Shown here: positions 12,415 through 24,689 of the stretch, piece by piece
Layout: each line of letters opens with the position of its first letter
Position numbering within the stretch: position 1 is the first letter of the stretch
Source of the DNA: Terebella lapidaria
Taxonomy: Eukaryota > Annelida > Polychaeta > Terebellida > Terebellidae
Direction: 5' to 3'
Assembly (NCBI GenBank): GCA_949152475.1
Contig: OX424559.1
Coordinates: forward strand, 33,275,119 to 33,339,118
DNA length: 64,000 bases
Notes under the pieces: model-generated
Seen by the model: the letters and a program-made list of their open reading frames with translations, nothing else
Told to the model about the DNA's origin: nothing
Databases searched by the model: none
Translations under genes and position numbers: made by a program

Positions 12415-12527
12415 GCCCGACTAAAAGTATTTGGTCGGGCTTTGTTTCTATTGCAAAATGTATTTTACGTTTGTTGTTGGAATCATCAAAATTTGGCTGT
12501 ATTGGTGGTAATAGTTTGATACTTACA
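12415..12527 (-). repeat. R364 dispersed repeat, 3' third
   Basis: Covers GTATTTGGTCGGGCTTTGTT to the conserved GATACTTAC end. On the minus strand the boundary reads ..GATATCATT|GTAAGTATCAAACTATT, and unique sequence begins at the junction. Confidence 0.7.
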
Positions 12528-12699
12528 ATGATATCTAGGTCTTGGAATACCAGGAAATCGCCCAGGGACATCAAATAGTGTGCACAATAAAATCAAGTGC
12601 AAAATCAAGATAAAAACTCGAAATCAGCGACATTTCTTGTCTCTCTCTCCAGTGAGTTGGCAAGTTTGGCAGTTTGGCAAGTGTTTGTTGTTTTCTTCC

Positions 12700-14060
12700 T
12701 CAGGTCATCTCTGCATCAGGTCATCTCTGCCAGGTTTGCTCCGCCAGGGGATTTCCGTCTCCGTCGACCCCCTTCCTTGATCTGCGCTGTGAGGTCTCTC
12801 TGCTTCGGGTCTGCCGAACGATCTCCTCGAAGTTACAAGCATCAATTTTGGCCTGCTTCCAATCGATTTTGCCACATTGACTGCACGGAGACCTGGATAG
12901 CGCGTCTGCATTGTTGTGAATTCGGCCTGATCGGTGCATGATGTCAATGTGAAACTCACTTAGGATCTCAATCCACCGAGCGAATTGACCCTGAGGCTCC
13001 TTGAAGTTCATCAACCAGGTAGGACTGCCATGATCCGTTCTCAGCAAGAAGTGACGTCCCATCAGATACTGCTTGTTTTTCTGCACTGCATAGACGACTG
13101 CTAATAGCTCCTTACGGGTCACACAATATCGCCGCTCTTAGACTGTGACTCAGGTAGGCGATGATTCGCTCCTGATTATCCTGCTCCTGCGACAGCACTG
13201 CTCCTAGTCCAGTATCGCTTAAATCCATATCCAGGATGTATCTGCCCTGCTCTCTCAGGTAACCAAGAATCGGTGCCGTCACTAGCCGTTTTTTCAGTTC
13301 TGGAAACACCTGCTCCTGCTCTGACTGCCACTGGAACTGCACTCTCTTTTCCGTCAGCCGGTTCAGTGGTGCCGCTATGTCAGAAAACTTGGGCACGAAT
13401 TTTCTGTAATAAGAACACAGCCCCAGGAAACTGTGCAGCTCTGTCAGGATGTCCGCCACTTCCGCACTGCCTCCGTCTTGGCTGGATCTATCCTGATTCT
13501 GTCTCTTCGGACGATGTGTCTGCACTTGGGCGGCTTGATCTTCAAATCCGCCTCCCTCTGAGACTTGAGACTTCCTGAATGCCACGGATGAGATCATCCA
13601 GGGTTTCGCTATATATGATGACATCGTCCAAGTAAATCAGGCACGCCTTCCAGGAGAGTCTGCCCAGCACCTCCATTCTTTGCTCGAATGTGCATGGAGC
13701 GTTGCACAGCCCAAAGCTCATGACCTTGAATTGGTACAAGCCACCGGGTATGCAGAATGCTGACTTCTTTTTGGCGTCTTTGTCCATTCCAACCTGCCAG
13801 TATCCGCTGGTCAGGTCAAGAGTGGAAAACCACCTGCTGCAATCGTGTCATTGATTCTCGGCAATGGATAGGCGTCCTCCGTAACTGCATTCAGCCTCCG
13901 ATTGTCCACACAAAACCGGGTGGTTCCGTCTTTCTTCTTGACCAGCACAATCGGAGGAACCCAAGGGCTACTGCTATATTCGATGACATCCTTGTCCTTT
14001 ATGTCCTGGGTTAAGCTGCTCACCAGCTCCCTTTTGTCCAGAGGAATCTGCTGGTTGGCT
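12700..14060 (-). mobile_element. Ty3/gypsy LTR retrotransposon fragment (RT and RNase H)
   Basis: A fossil piece of gypsy pol read on the minus strand. From about 14020 downward come [20 protein letters not shown] (early RT), then FGLCNAPCTFEQRM and the catalytic LIYLDDVIIYSE block near 13700-13620. Next are FLGLCSYYRKFVPKFSDIA and a tether region near 13400, then RNase H segments including LLRTDHGSPTWLMNFKEPQG and ending in HNNADALSRSP near 12850. Gag, protease, integrase and LTRs were not found. It is broken, with several interruptions, and looks moderately old. Confidence 0.85.
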
Positions 14061-14698
14061 GTTTGATCGGCCTGTGGTTGCCTGTGTTGATCTGGTGCTG
14101 CACTACATGAGTCTGCCCCAGCTCCCCAGCATCATTGCTGAAAGTCTGCATGTTCCGGAATAGGACCGAGTCTATACTGGAAGCTTTCCCTCTATTAACA
14201 TTTTTTCAATGCACGTACAAATTCATCCATATTTATTTCGGTGCTAATTCTAGTATCATCCGATCCTGGACATTGTTCGATTACTTTCAAGCTGGTCTGG
14301 ATGTATTGTTTAAATTGAGTACTAGTATCTGAGTTATTAGACTTAGAATTTAGCAACATACGGAAGTGAGATATCCAGTCTTCAGGATTTACCGATTGGT
14401 CCTCCCAACACTGTCAGCAGCTTGATCAAGTGTTCCGATGAATGAGTACTGTCTACCTGCTTCGGACCCTCCGAGTTCTGACCTGTAAGTCACTTTTGTC
14501 CTCTGTTGTTGTTTCCATCTACAAAAACAATACTGGGGACATGTCAGCCAGTATGTTTTCTTTGCTTGTGTCCTCCATATGAGTAAATTTGTATACTTGG
14601 ATGAACCTTGTACAAATACTAGGTATACTGAGCTGATGGGGCCCGCGGGGACAAATAATTACCCACCAGCAATGACACCGACTCAGTTTTAGCAAAGA
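14061..14698. other. non-coding, possible extension of the gypsy fragment
   Basis: Lies upstream of the gypsy RT on its own strand. No clear protease or gag motif could be read, and nothing else is recognised. Confidence 0.35.
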
Positions 14699-15190
14699 AC
14701 ATGGAAACATTACCCAAGTATAAAGTATCCGAGCAAACAAAAACGAGTCCATTATCCAATCTCAAAGTCCGGTGTCAGGCAAAAGCGAGAAAATTTCATG
14801 GAACTTGATGAACCTCCATATATGGCCATAAAGGGGTGAAATCAGGTGTTCCGGAAGGAGTGAGCATTTCCTGCCCCACATGTATCACCCGTCATGAATT
14901 ACGAAACATAAACATGCAAACAGGTCTTGTTGCGTACATGTACTTGTGTCAGATTTTGTGTACTTATCAACCATACTGTGATGTCTTCCATTGCATATCT
15001 TGAAAGCAGCTATTAGTCTTGGTAAAACATATCCTTGTCGCAGCAGTTTAGGGGCTAGCTGGGAACTTCGGTGAACAAGGTCCTCATATCTGCAACTAGC
15101 TCTGGAATGGCGTATGAGTTGTGAGACAAACACGCCATACATGTATGATGGCGACAGAGGAATGTTGCTGCTTAGAAAAGGGAAATTGAC
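14699..15190 (-). mobile_element. Penelope-like retroelement, 3' end copy
   Basis: Minus-strand frame includes NFPFLSSNIPLSPSYMYGVF, the block SRASCRYEDLVHRSSQLAPK and LLRQGYVLPRLIAAF. These correspond to the C-terminal region of the RT in the copy at 29 kb. The non-coding tail (ATGCTCACTCC..GGAACACCTGATTTCACC on the complementary strand) follows from about 14880 to 14699. Only the last few hundred bases of the element are present, as expected for a 5'-truncated insertion. Confidence 0.7.
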
Positions 15191-16287
15191 ACAGTCGTAT
15201 ATGTATTTCCCATATATAGGACTATATACAAAGTTATGCATAGCCACATTATGTATATTCGTTTTCCATACTTCATATAGTGTGATATCACATATATAGC
15301 CTGTATGGTTCAATAGTTTGCTCATTGAACTCGTGTGTTTACTTTGACTTGACAAATCATGATGGAATCAGTATAGGCATTACGTGCGTACATATTTCAT
15401 TGTACATTAAAGCATAGTTTTTTTTATCGATATGTGCTCACACCAATCAGTATAGGGGCTGTAACATCTGAATGGGGCGATATGGGGGTATTTGTACACT
15501 TGGTACCAAATTACAACAGGTTCGAAGTAGAAGAACCCTGAACTGATTGATAATTAGTAAGTTTGTGACAAGTGACATCGGATCCAGGCACTCGCATCTT
15601 TGATTCCTTCTAAATAGACTCTAGTGGGCGAAACACAACAAGGAAATCTGACACTTCCTACTACTTCCTGAGCATTGCGTGTGTTCACTTTGCTTAGAAT
15701 TCAATACAGTACACATGCAACCGTTTACTACCGCCTCCACCTCCTCCTCATGGTTTTTTTTCCGTAACCCATATTCACAAGTTGTATAAGACAACTAATA
15801 CCATGGCCAGTGTGCTATATTAGCACAAGTTGTATGCCACTTTCTTTCATGGACATCACGTCTACTATGAGTGCTGCATTAGTGTAGGTGTCAGGATCAG
15901 CCTCCACCGACTTATTGACTGGTTTGTGCCAGCTACAGCATACACAGGCGTACAACCAACAGAGTTTTCAACATTTAGGAATGCAAAATGTTGCATCTAT
16001 ATTCATCGGTCACATAAATTATTGTCGTCGTTGTCTTTCATATTAGCACAGTGTTCTGGTGGATGGTAGTGGTACTTTCGTTGATAGGTATTTTTATGCA
16101 AAAGACTAAGCTGAACTCAGAACAAATAAACTATAAATAAGATGTTGGTTTAGATGTTTTAGTACCATAGTTCAATTACATAATAATAACAGTTTATTGC
16201 AATAAGGCCTCGGGCCCATGTGCAAATACAGATGTGTTACAATGCGGTACCTACGCCAATTGCACATTCATTGAAGTCTCTCAGTAA
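15191..16287. other. non-coding, no recognised feature
   Basis: AT-rich. A short phrase near 16055 (GATGGTAGTGGTACTTTCGTTGA) recurs near 19303, so some dispersed repeat is present, but no family can be named. Confidence 0.4.
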
Positions 16288-16473
16288 AGACCCACGTTGC
16301 ATTTAATGCCCTCTTCTGGGAAAACCGTCCATGCATGACAAAGACAGTATTGTTGACAAATTTGAGTCACCTTATTGGTCAGCACTGACCATATCCTATG
16401 AATATCGATTAGTTTTAGTCATGCATGATTAAACTGTGAAAATTGGAATGCCTCTATATGGCAACGTGGGTCT
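16288..16473. mobile_element. MITE-like element with inverted termini
   Basis: Starts AGACCCACGTTGCATTTA and ends GGCAACGTGGGTCT; these pair over about 14 bases as terminal inverted repeats of a 186-bp element without coding capacity. A clean target duplication is not visible, so the superfamily is undetermined. Confidence 0.55.
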
Positions 16474-17214
16474 ATGTACAAGAAGACAACAATTTATACC
16501 TTTCGCTAAGGTACCCCCATTATAACACCACACAGGTCACAATTACAAATATAGAACATTTTACAGGTTTACAGTGCGCTGATTGTTTTACAGAGTGCTA
16601 GACATATGCAGCAACATGTTTGATTTGTTCAATATTCGAGCTCGACATTAAATTTAATATGTTATTATGCATAGAGACGCAGCGAGGTACAGTCACAATT
16701 GTTGTACATGCCAGTAGATCTAGATACAGTAGCATGACATACTTTATGAATTTGTGTTTGGTTTGTCACGATATCAATGCAAATGCGTCTATTAAAATAG
16801 GCTTATGTCTAGTATCGCTTGTGGAGAATACTCTTTTTCCTGTTTATGCATGTGTTTGTGTATATTGCCTCATAAGACTTACCGAACTTGATGTCCAAAT
16901 AGAGTCTAGTAGGAATCTCAGCACATTCACATCAGGTTATGGTAGATTTAGTAGCAATGGAACTGTGTATTGAAATAATTGAAGTCACAACATAATGGTT
17001 TTAAATTTGTTCAGTGTGTACCTGGTATATACAATACACAATGTAGCAAAAATCCAGATTATCCAATCACTTGATATCAGAGGTCTGTAATCCGTCAGCA
17101 TCATTGCATCAGTGTTAATATGATCCATATCATACCTCTAATTTATGTATTATGAGATGTTATTTGAAATAACGGTCATATATCATGAACTGTCATGTGT
17201 GTAAACACACTTGA
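16474..17214. other. non-coding, no recognised feature
   Basis: A 117-codon frame at 16620-16973 has no recognisable motif and the codon make-up of non-coding AT-rich DNA, so I do not call it a gene. Confidence 0.4.
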
Positions 17215-18430
17215 TAAAAGGTCAACAGGTTTGTGCAGGTAAAAAATTCTGGTTACATGTTTGCATGTCCTATAGGTGTAATGAGTGATATTCTCGCATG
17301 TATTCTCACAGGTTGTGTGACTGGCATACACAACTCATGCAAGAACCTTAAAAAATATAACTTTGAAGAAAATTCAAGAAAATTTGGATGAAAAGTACAT
17401 TACAGGAAAGTTTAGGCAATGACGGTGGCTAAATGACGGCGTAATAATTGTTTCTGAAGTCTAAGTGAAGTTGAGATGAATTTGATGGATTATGTTTTGT
17501 TTCATGGAAAAACGACATTGTGCTAGTTTTCAAAAAGCTAAATAGAATATATATTTTTTATTTGTTCATTGATTGTACTTATTTTTTATTGACTTCATGA
17601 ATAATCATAGGGTATTGGTAATACCATATGTAGATATAATTACATACATCATGTGCATGCTTGGATATGATTTTAATATCTTAACAATTGAAATACCAAT
17701 GACAATTATTTTGTGTCAAATGTTTTTTTGCCCCCCCCCCCCCCCTCAAGTTTTATTCATGCAGTGCGAATATATATGTATGGAATAACCATCATAAATT
17801 AGTTAATACCGCTATTCCATTTTTTTTTACACAAAACGAATATATGTACATGTATGGAATCGTGAGTTAATATCAATATTGGTGATTGTCAAAATCCGGT
17901 ACCACATGTTTGCACCTACTAAGTGATATACATGCAGGGTTAGTGACTGGCATGTCACACAACCAATGGAAAAACCTTTAAAAAATTCAGCTTCGAAGAA
18001 AATTCAACAAAATTTGGAAGAAAAGTAGACCACTGATCACCGCAGAGTAATGAATACTGCAGTAGGTAAACAAACGATGGCATAGTAATTGCTTCTGAAG
18101 TCCAACTGAAGTTGAGATGAAAGATTTGACTTATTATGTTTTGTTTCTTGGAAAAAAAGGCAATGTGGTATTTTTACAGAACAAAATACATGTTTATGTG
18201 TTAGTTTTTCATTGATTTCATTACAATCAAAATATATAAATATATATCGGTATATAATATCGGTAATACTTTAGGATGATACATAAACATCATGTATTTT
18301 GTGTTGTATGTTTCTTCTCTCAATGATGGTAATAACTTGAAAATTGATTTGTTGATATATACACCCCATGTTTTTGTGTCAAATGTTTTCTTCCCCAATT
18401 GGATACATGTATGACGTTAACTTAAGGATT
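17215..18430 (-). repeat. two diverged tandem copies of a ~600-bp sequence
   Basis: Words such as GAAAATTCAAGAAAATTTGG, GAAGTTGAGATGAA and TTATGTTTTGTTTC, followed by TTTGTGTCAAATG(T)TTTTT, occur in the same order at 17340-17730 and at 17995-18390. A third partial copy lies at 21280-21480. A C-tract of about 14 bases at 17733-17746 interrupts the first copy. The third copy leads into the same SGNH-like relic as the second, so this is part of a larger repeated unit. Confidence 0.6.
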
Positions 18431-18479
18431 TAATTTAGTTTTCTCCATCCCTGGATGATGATGAGGGGGGGGGGGGGAA

Positions 18480-18979
18480 TACGGGGATGCTATGTGATCA
18501 TCAAAGTCGTTAATGATGCCCTGACACAGCACCCGAAACCAACGTTGTTCCATTGTGATGTGTCAGGATGAATATCATCCTATAGCCTGGTATAAACAAA
18601 CTTCCTAACTCTCTTCTTGTTACGCCCACGGCGACCTCTTTTTTAAATTGTGGTTTTGATTAAGTTTTTGTCTTTGTCAGTGAATTATATACGTTTATGT
18701 GTATATTGCTCCGTTAATTGTGGTGAGGTCTTGTTCGAGTTGTTTTTGTTGTTGTGCCGTTTGTTGATGTGTGAGTGTGCTGATGATGATTTCTGTTAAT
18801 GTGTTGTGTGTTCCTGGTGTGTATGTTATTTCTGTGCCTATTGTGTGTGTTGTCTTGTCTGTTAGATCACAAATTCCTACCGCTAATGTAACTAAATTAT
18901 AATGAGGTGAAATGTCTGATGGTTTTATTTGTGGACTACTGGATGGATGCTCCGAAGACACATTACATATGCCTGCCAT
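18480..18979 (-). pseudogene. SGNH-hydrolase-like relic
   Basis: Minus strand, a 94-codon frame (18979-18695) contains NLVTLAVGICDLTDKTT. Further along, near 18590-18560, another frame gives DDIHPDTSQWNN. The first resembles the strand carrying the G-x-N/D block of SGNH/GDSL hydrolases and the second its D-x-x-H block. SGNH-like domains of this kind are common in proteins encoded by invertebrate retroelements. Frames are shifted and no serine block is visible, so it is a relic. Alternative: chance resemblance; the repeated copy at 21.6 kb argues for a mobile family. Confidence 0.4.
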
Positions 18980-21279
18980 TGATGATGTAATGATGAATTT
19001 GATGAAATGTGATTTGATCTCAAGTCAGTGATGATCAAGACGTTTTTATTCATTCTGAAACAGTGTAATAGGAAGTAATCTTAAGATATGTGTAAAAATT
19101 ATATTGATTCATGCACTCTTAGATGTATGGACGTTAGGAATGTTACAGTGTACTATATATACATAAATACCACATATATATGTAATTAATTAACATAAAC
19201 AGCTATCAACATTAAGGCTGAAAATTTTACATCTATATATTTTAATATAATTTCACATAAATAATTGTCTTTGTCTTTAAAAAATCTCCTCAGCGTTCAG
19301 GTAGATGGTAGTGGTACTTTTGTTGACAGGTATTCGTATGCCTTTGGCCCATATACGCGGAGAGTGAATGCAGACCAGGGGCACAGATTTTCGCTCTCCG
19401 GTTCCTTCCAGTATCCCTCTCATCGGACGTTCGAGTATTGTTGTTGATGGCCTTTTCACATGTGGAAGCCTAGTACACCATCAAGTCTTAACTCATCGAG
19501 TGTACAGATAAGACCTACGTACCGTCTTATCTGATTCCAGTGACGTGTCACCCTGTGGTGATACATTGCAGATCATTGTGAGAAAATTGTCGGAAAACCT
19601 AAACTCCTGAAGATACGAAAGAGATGAAGCCACTGAGCTACTCAAAGCGTGTGCTGCTAACTTTACTTACATCTTTCGCCTGTGAAAGTTTATGTGCCGA
19701 ATGCTGCGATTGTTGGCTAACTGCAGCCCTGCTTCCTCTTGTGGCGTCATTCAGGTCACTCTTATGCGAGCACCGCACCTGTCCTTTTGGTGACATGTTT
19801 ATTCCATACGCTTGCATCATGTTGTGAAGCATTCTTTTCACAATAACTTATAAGTCAATCTTAGACAGATAATTAAAACAAAGCCCTGTTCAATCTTGGT
19901 ACAGATTTTATTATCTCAATGTAAAAACGATCGATAGACGTAAAACCCCGAACGGCGACCCGGTGTGTATGTTCAGGTCATAAATATTTTGACGATGACC
20001 AGCGAGGTAACATATATTGTGGTAACTAAGCCGCTGCCCAAAAACAATACCTTATTTGGAATAGAAATATTAAAGTCACGCCCTAAAAAGAGAGCTTTAG
20101 ACATTGTGTAGGTGGGCGAAGCCTCCCCATCAGGTGATATGGGGTGATGTCATTTTTGGTCATGAGACCTCAGAATTTTGGAGAAAAAAAAAGCACGGCC
20201 GCTGAGAGAGTCGGGAGAGGGACAGAGAAAAGGGGACTCACGTGAAGAGGCACTCTCGGAAACACTCGGACTCGGGACACCAAAGGACCGGAACCAAGAG
20301 AAGCCAGACTATTGGACACTCTGGACTTCCAAAGGAAAAGCCTTGGAACCGCTGTCTCTCTCTCTATATATATATGTTACTTGTTGTATGCTGTCTCTCT
20401 CTCTATATATATATGTTACTTGTTGTATACACTGTAGCCTGTTGAAATGGAATTGAATAAAATGGATATAAACGATTGAAACGCAACGCCTCTGTGTTGA
20501 ACGGAAAAAGGAGTGCAGCCAAGATCCCGGTAGCAATTTAATAGTTTATCGGTGTTGAACAAATAATACAAGAGCAATCAACCTTTAAGTAAATATAAAG
20601 ACGATGTATTTGACCCATAGGGTCTGTCTTCGAAACAGAGGATTTAGGTAGCATATACATAAAGTAATTACATAATAAGTTCTTAAGACAAATTATATAG
20701 GAAATTCACATCCTAGAATTTTACAAGACACAAGAGATAGATTAGAAATACCAGCTATAATAGTTATACGAAACTCACGGTATAACATATGTACTTTTGT
20801 GTCAGAACCCATTTCTCTGCACATGACTTTGTTACTGTCATGGTCATCCATAGCATTGACCCCTAGCTACCATAAACACGGTTTAGATTAGTAACTGTGT
20901 TTAGGCAATAACTGGATTAACTGGCAATGTGTAATCGTGGTAACAAGGTTTTGGTGCTTTCCAATGCTTTTTGAAGCCTACCACCATGAAGACTAGTGAT
21001 TGCTTGGCCTCCTCCGACTCTTCCTCACTCCTCCTGCTCCTCACCGCCATATTACAGGCCTAAAGGCAACCATACCCCCCCCCTAGTGCTTTTTGTCGCA
21101 AAAGCGTCGAAAAGTGATTTAGGGTACCTTAAAATAAGTGGTGTAAACAGACAGTGAATCCCTATAATTCAATGTTAACATTTGATTTCCAACTAAGGAT
21201 ACCCTGCGGCTTCTGAAAAAATATGTTTCGCTGAGTTATGGTCGGGGGTGCATGGGGGACTTCCGTAGCCCGTGGCCTA
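18980..21279. other. non-coding; microsatellite-like duplication
   Basis: No gene recognised. A 39-bp unit (GCTGTCTCTCTC plus a TA run and GTTACTTGTTGTAT) is exactly doubled at 20351-20428. The purine-rich, moderately GC-rich stretch 20180-20340 stands out from its AT-rich surroundings and, with AATAAAATGG at 20456, could be the edge of an LTR or a transcript 3' end, but no partner copy is visible. Confidence 0.4.
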
Positions 21280-21720
21280 TTAAGTTTCATTTTTTTAATG
21301 ATTTCATTGTAATCATAGTATAATAGTAATACTTCGGGTCGATACATATACATCATGTATTTTGTGTTGAATGTTTCTTTCCTCAATGGTAACAACTTAA
21401 GAATTGATTTGTTGATATATACATCCCATGTTTTTGTGTCAAATGTCTTCTTCCCCAATTGGATATGACGTTATCTTAATGATTTAATTTTATCCTTTCA
21501 AAATCCCAAGTGTCATCATCACTGGATGATGATGAGGGGTGTGATGACAAAGACGGGGATGCTATGCGACCATCAAAGTGATGCCCTCACACAGCACCTG
21601 AAACCAACGTTGTTCCATTGGTGTGTCAGGGTGAATACCATCATATAGCCTGGTATGAACAAACTTCCTAATTTTCTTCTTGTTACGCCCATGACAACCT
21701 CTTTTTTAAATTGTGGTTTT
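21280..21720 (-). repeat. second copy of the 18-kb repeat and SGNH-like relic end
   Basis: Aligns by eye with 18200-18660: CAAATGTCTTCTTCCCCAATTGG, CTGGATGATGATGAGGGG, CACAGCACCTGAAACCAACG and AACTTCCTAATTTTCTTCTTG appear in the same order. It keeps the ATAGCCTGGTATGAACAAAC segment. Divergence is moderate, with small indels. Confidence 0.6.
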
Positions 21721-22460
21721 AATTAAGTCTTTGTGCCAGGAGTGAAATTGCCGAACTGATTTGCACCTTGTTGCACGTTTTGACTTTGCTGATGAATGTC
21801 GCCGGTTGAACTCTTCAATATTATACTATACCTCCGAGATGATGGAAAATGTAGACTCTTTCATGAACAATTTGCAAACTTCATATCACACCCTGCTCAT
21901 GAAATGATCAGCAACTTCGCAGTTTTACACAAATATAGGGTGTGTAACAGGCCACTGGATTTGTCACTGGCTGATGATCTGGAATGAGTTCCTTTGCAAA
22001 CATCAGTTATTTTGGTCACAGGAAAATCCAAATTTGCCTGAACTAATTTTTCTTTATTATCTTCCCATACTTCTTCGTGACTTGGGAAGACGCATAATCT
22101 GTTCTCCATCATATTGTACAGAAGATTCCATATTTGCTCTTCAAATTATGCCACTGAAATTGCTGAAGCCACTTGACATTAACATCGGTAACGGTATATT
22201 TCCGGAGAGCCATCAGCGTATCACGCAAGTCCATTTCTTCACTCCGCTGCCTAACAATTGTTGTCAATTTAGCGTATTTCTGTTATTTTATTCTGGTTCA
22301 GTAATAGTTGATTGTGTGATATAATTTTAAGTAGTCGCCTGAGGGCCATGAAATGGTACTCGGCACAGCTAAGAGTGCTGAAAAATGCGGGTAAATCACA
22401 CCCTCGTTTATTTTATATTGTGTTATTGCTCGCAACTTGCTCGTGACCAATATTAGGACG
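21721..22460. other. non-coding, no recognised feature
   Basis: A 116-codon plus-strand frame (21974-22324) and shorter frames show no motif I recognise and overlap frames on the other strand; not called as genes. Confidence 0.4.
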
Positions 22461-23793
22461 TGGGGTTGGTTTCGGATTTTTAAATTGTGTTCATAGGTTG
22501 TTGGGCAGTTGTATACTAATTCCATCAGGTGTACAGTAGAAACAACTACATTTAACACACTGTCTGCCCCTGATGACGCCAGTGTGTCTTTGGATGAACT
22601 ATTTGGTCCGGCTTTGTTTCTATTGCAAAATGTTGTATTTTACGTTTCTCTTTGGCATCGTCAAAATCTGAGTGTGTTGGTGGTAATAGATTGATACTTA
22701 CATTCATACCACTGAGTCGGTATCACTGCTGGCGGACGTTAAATCTGTCCCCGAGGATACCATCAACTCAGTAGCCTTCTGGCTTGTGATTGGGTACTTT
22801 TGTACTTGTCATGTATCTATTCCATGGGGTTGGTTTCGGATTTTTAAATTGTGTTCATAGGTTGTTGGGCAGTTGTATACTAATTCCATCAGGTGTACAG
22901 TAGAAACAACTACATTTAACACACTGTCTGCCCCTGATGACGCCAGTGTGTCTTTGGATGAACTATTTGGTCCGGCTTTGTTTCTATTGCAAAATGTTGT
23001 ATTTTACGTTTCTCTTTGGCATCGTCAAAATCTGAGTGTGTTGGTGGTAATAGATTGATACTTACATTCATACCACTGAGTCGGTATCACTGCTGGCGGA
23101 CGTTAAATCTGTCCCCGAGGATACCATCAACTCAGTAGCCTTCTGGCTTGTGATTGGGTACTTTTGTACTTGTCATGTATCTATTCCATGGGGTTGGTTT
23201 CGGATTTTTAAATTGTGTTCATAGGTTGTTGGGCAGTTGTATACTAATTCCATCAGGTGTACAGTAGAAACAACTACATTTAACACACTGTCTGCCCCTG
23301 ATGACGCCAGTGTGTATTTGGATGAACTATTTGGTCCGGCTTTGTTTCTATTGCAAAATGTTGTATTTTACGTTTCTCTTTGGCATCGTCAAAATCTGAG
23401 TGTGTTGGTGGTAATAGATTGATACTTACATTCATACCACTGAGTCGGTATCACTGCTGGCGGACGTTAAATCTGTCCCCGAGGATACCATCAACTCAGT
23501 AGCCTTCTGGCTTGTGATTGGGTACTTTTGTACTTGTCATGTATCTATTCCATGGGGTTGGTTTCGGATTTTTAAATTGTGTTCATAGGTTGTTGGGCAG
23601 TTGTATACTAATTCCATCAGGTGTACAGTAGAAACAACTACATTTAACACACTGTCTGCCCCTGATGACGCCAGTGTGTCTTTGGATGAACTATTTGGTC
23701 CGGCTTTGTTTCTATTGCAAAATGTTGTATTTTACGTTTCTCTTTGGCATCGTCAAAATCTGAGTGTGTTGGTGGTAATAGATTGATACTTAC
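22461..23793 (-). repeat. 364-bp tandem array (R364), 3.7 near-identical units
   Basis: The unit repeats with an exact 364-base period: TGTATACTAATTCCATCAGG recurs at 22509, 22873, 23237 and 23601. The copies differ at very few positions (one visible change near 23315), so the array is young. Each unit contains the boundary GATACTTAC..ATTCATACCACTGAG. The array ends at 23793 exactly at GATACTTAC, which on the minus strand reads GTAAGTATC. A 61-codon frame recurs in each unit and is a by-product of the repeat. The same family is dispersed as older partial copies across the window. Confidence 0.9.
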
Positions 23794-24149
23794 GTCCCTC
23801 GTCAGCATCCTCGGAAGTACTACGCGTTTAGAAATGGACTTTTCACCAGCGTTCAACTTTGCTTGAGGTCTGCTACGGTTATATGGTCTTCACCAAGTTG
23901 CTGGGTCACTATATGAAAACTGTTTTCAATTGCACGTTTTCTCATTATCGTATTACTTACAACAAATTTGAATTAGGAATTAAGTACAAACCTACCATCC
24001 TCATACCACAACAGATGTTCAGTCTCTCGAAAAAACTGATTTCGGTTTGCATCAACGTCGTGCTGGTGTAAAGCATTCAATGTCTACACAGTAAACAGTG
24101 ATGCAGTGAAAAATCTCATGATATTTCCTCAGTCTAAACATGTTCTATC
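23794..24149. other. non-coding, no recognised feature
   Basis: A 70-codon plus-strand frame (23859-24071) has no recognisable motif. Nothing else is seen. Confidence 0.4.
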
Positions 24150-24640
24150 GAAGATGAATCACGTATGCACCAAGACTTTGTGACCTATACATGTATGGTA
24201 TTATTAATTAAAAATCATCTATTACACATAATAATGAATGCATTGAACGTGTTATTATGCTCATAACAATGTATCGTGTACAGTCCAGCCAGTCACAATC
24301 ACATTAATAAGTGGACCAGGACACGTCACTCGCATCCACCACTAGCATCACACTTGAGGACTCAACACTCCCCAAATACACCCTTCTCCTACCCCACTGC
24401 TGAATTACGCATCACCTCCTCACCTTGTCAGTTGAGAAAACAGCATGAATAGTCGTTTGAAATACTGTTGGATTATTTATAATTTGTTAATAGAGTGGAT
24501 TAATTGGCTTTAACAGTAACGACTGGAACTGTTTTCAGTCTTCAGACGCCTGTGGGAGTGTGTGTTCACGACATTAAACGGCATCAAATTGTGGAATCAA
24601 CAACATGTTGAGCACGGTAATAATGCAAGCCTAAATAATT
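24150..24640. repeat. dispersed repeat shared with the flanks of the pogo-like elements
   Basis: 24150-24420 matches 39280-39530 (ACTTTGTGACC, ACAATGTATCGTGT, ACACGTCACTC..ATC.ACCACTA). 24430-24640 matches 32046-32260 and 40005-40185 (TTGTTAATAGAGTGGA, CAGTCTTCA.ACGCC, CATCAAATTGT, ATCAACATGTTGAG). In the other two places the same words stand at one side of a pogo-like transposon, so this is probably a solo end or a non-autonomous relative. Confidence 0.55.
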
Positions 24641-24689
24641 TGTGTGTGTGACAGCCACATAATGCGGTTACATTGATTATAGCATATCC

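Noticed and set aside
16620-16973. 117-codon frame as a host gene
   Set aside because: No motif, AT-driven composition, no splice-flanked conservation, and it lies within a stretch of non-coding sequence.
20178-20456. 92-codon frame with Lys/Arg/Glu-rich start
   Set aside because: Its second half is the translation of a TC/TA simple repeat duplicated 39 bases apart, and no motif is present.
20150-20540. possible solo LTR
   Set aside because: The GC shift and AATAAA are suggestive, but there is no TG...CA pair with target duplication and no second copy in the window.
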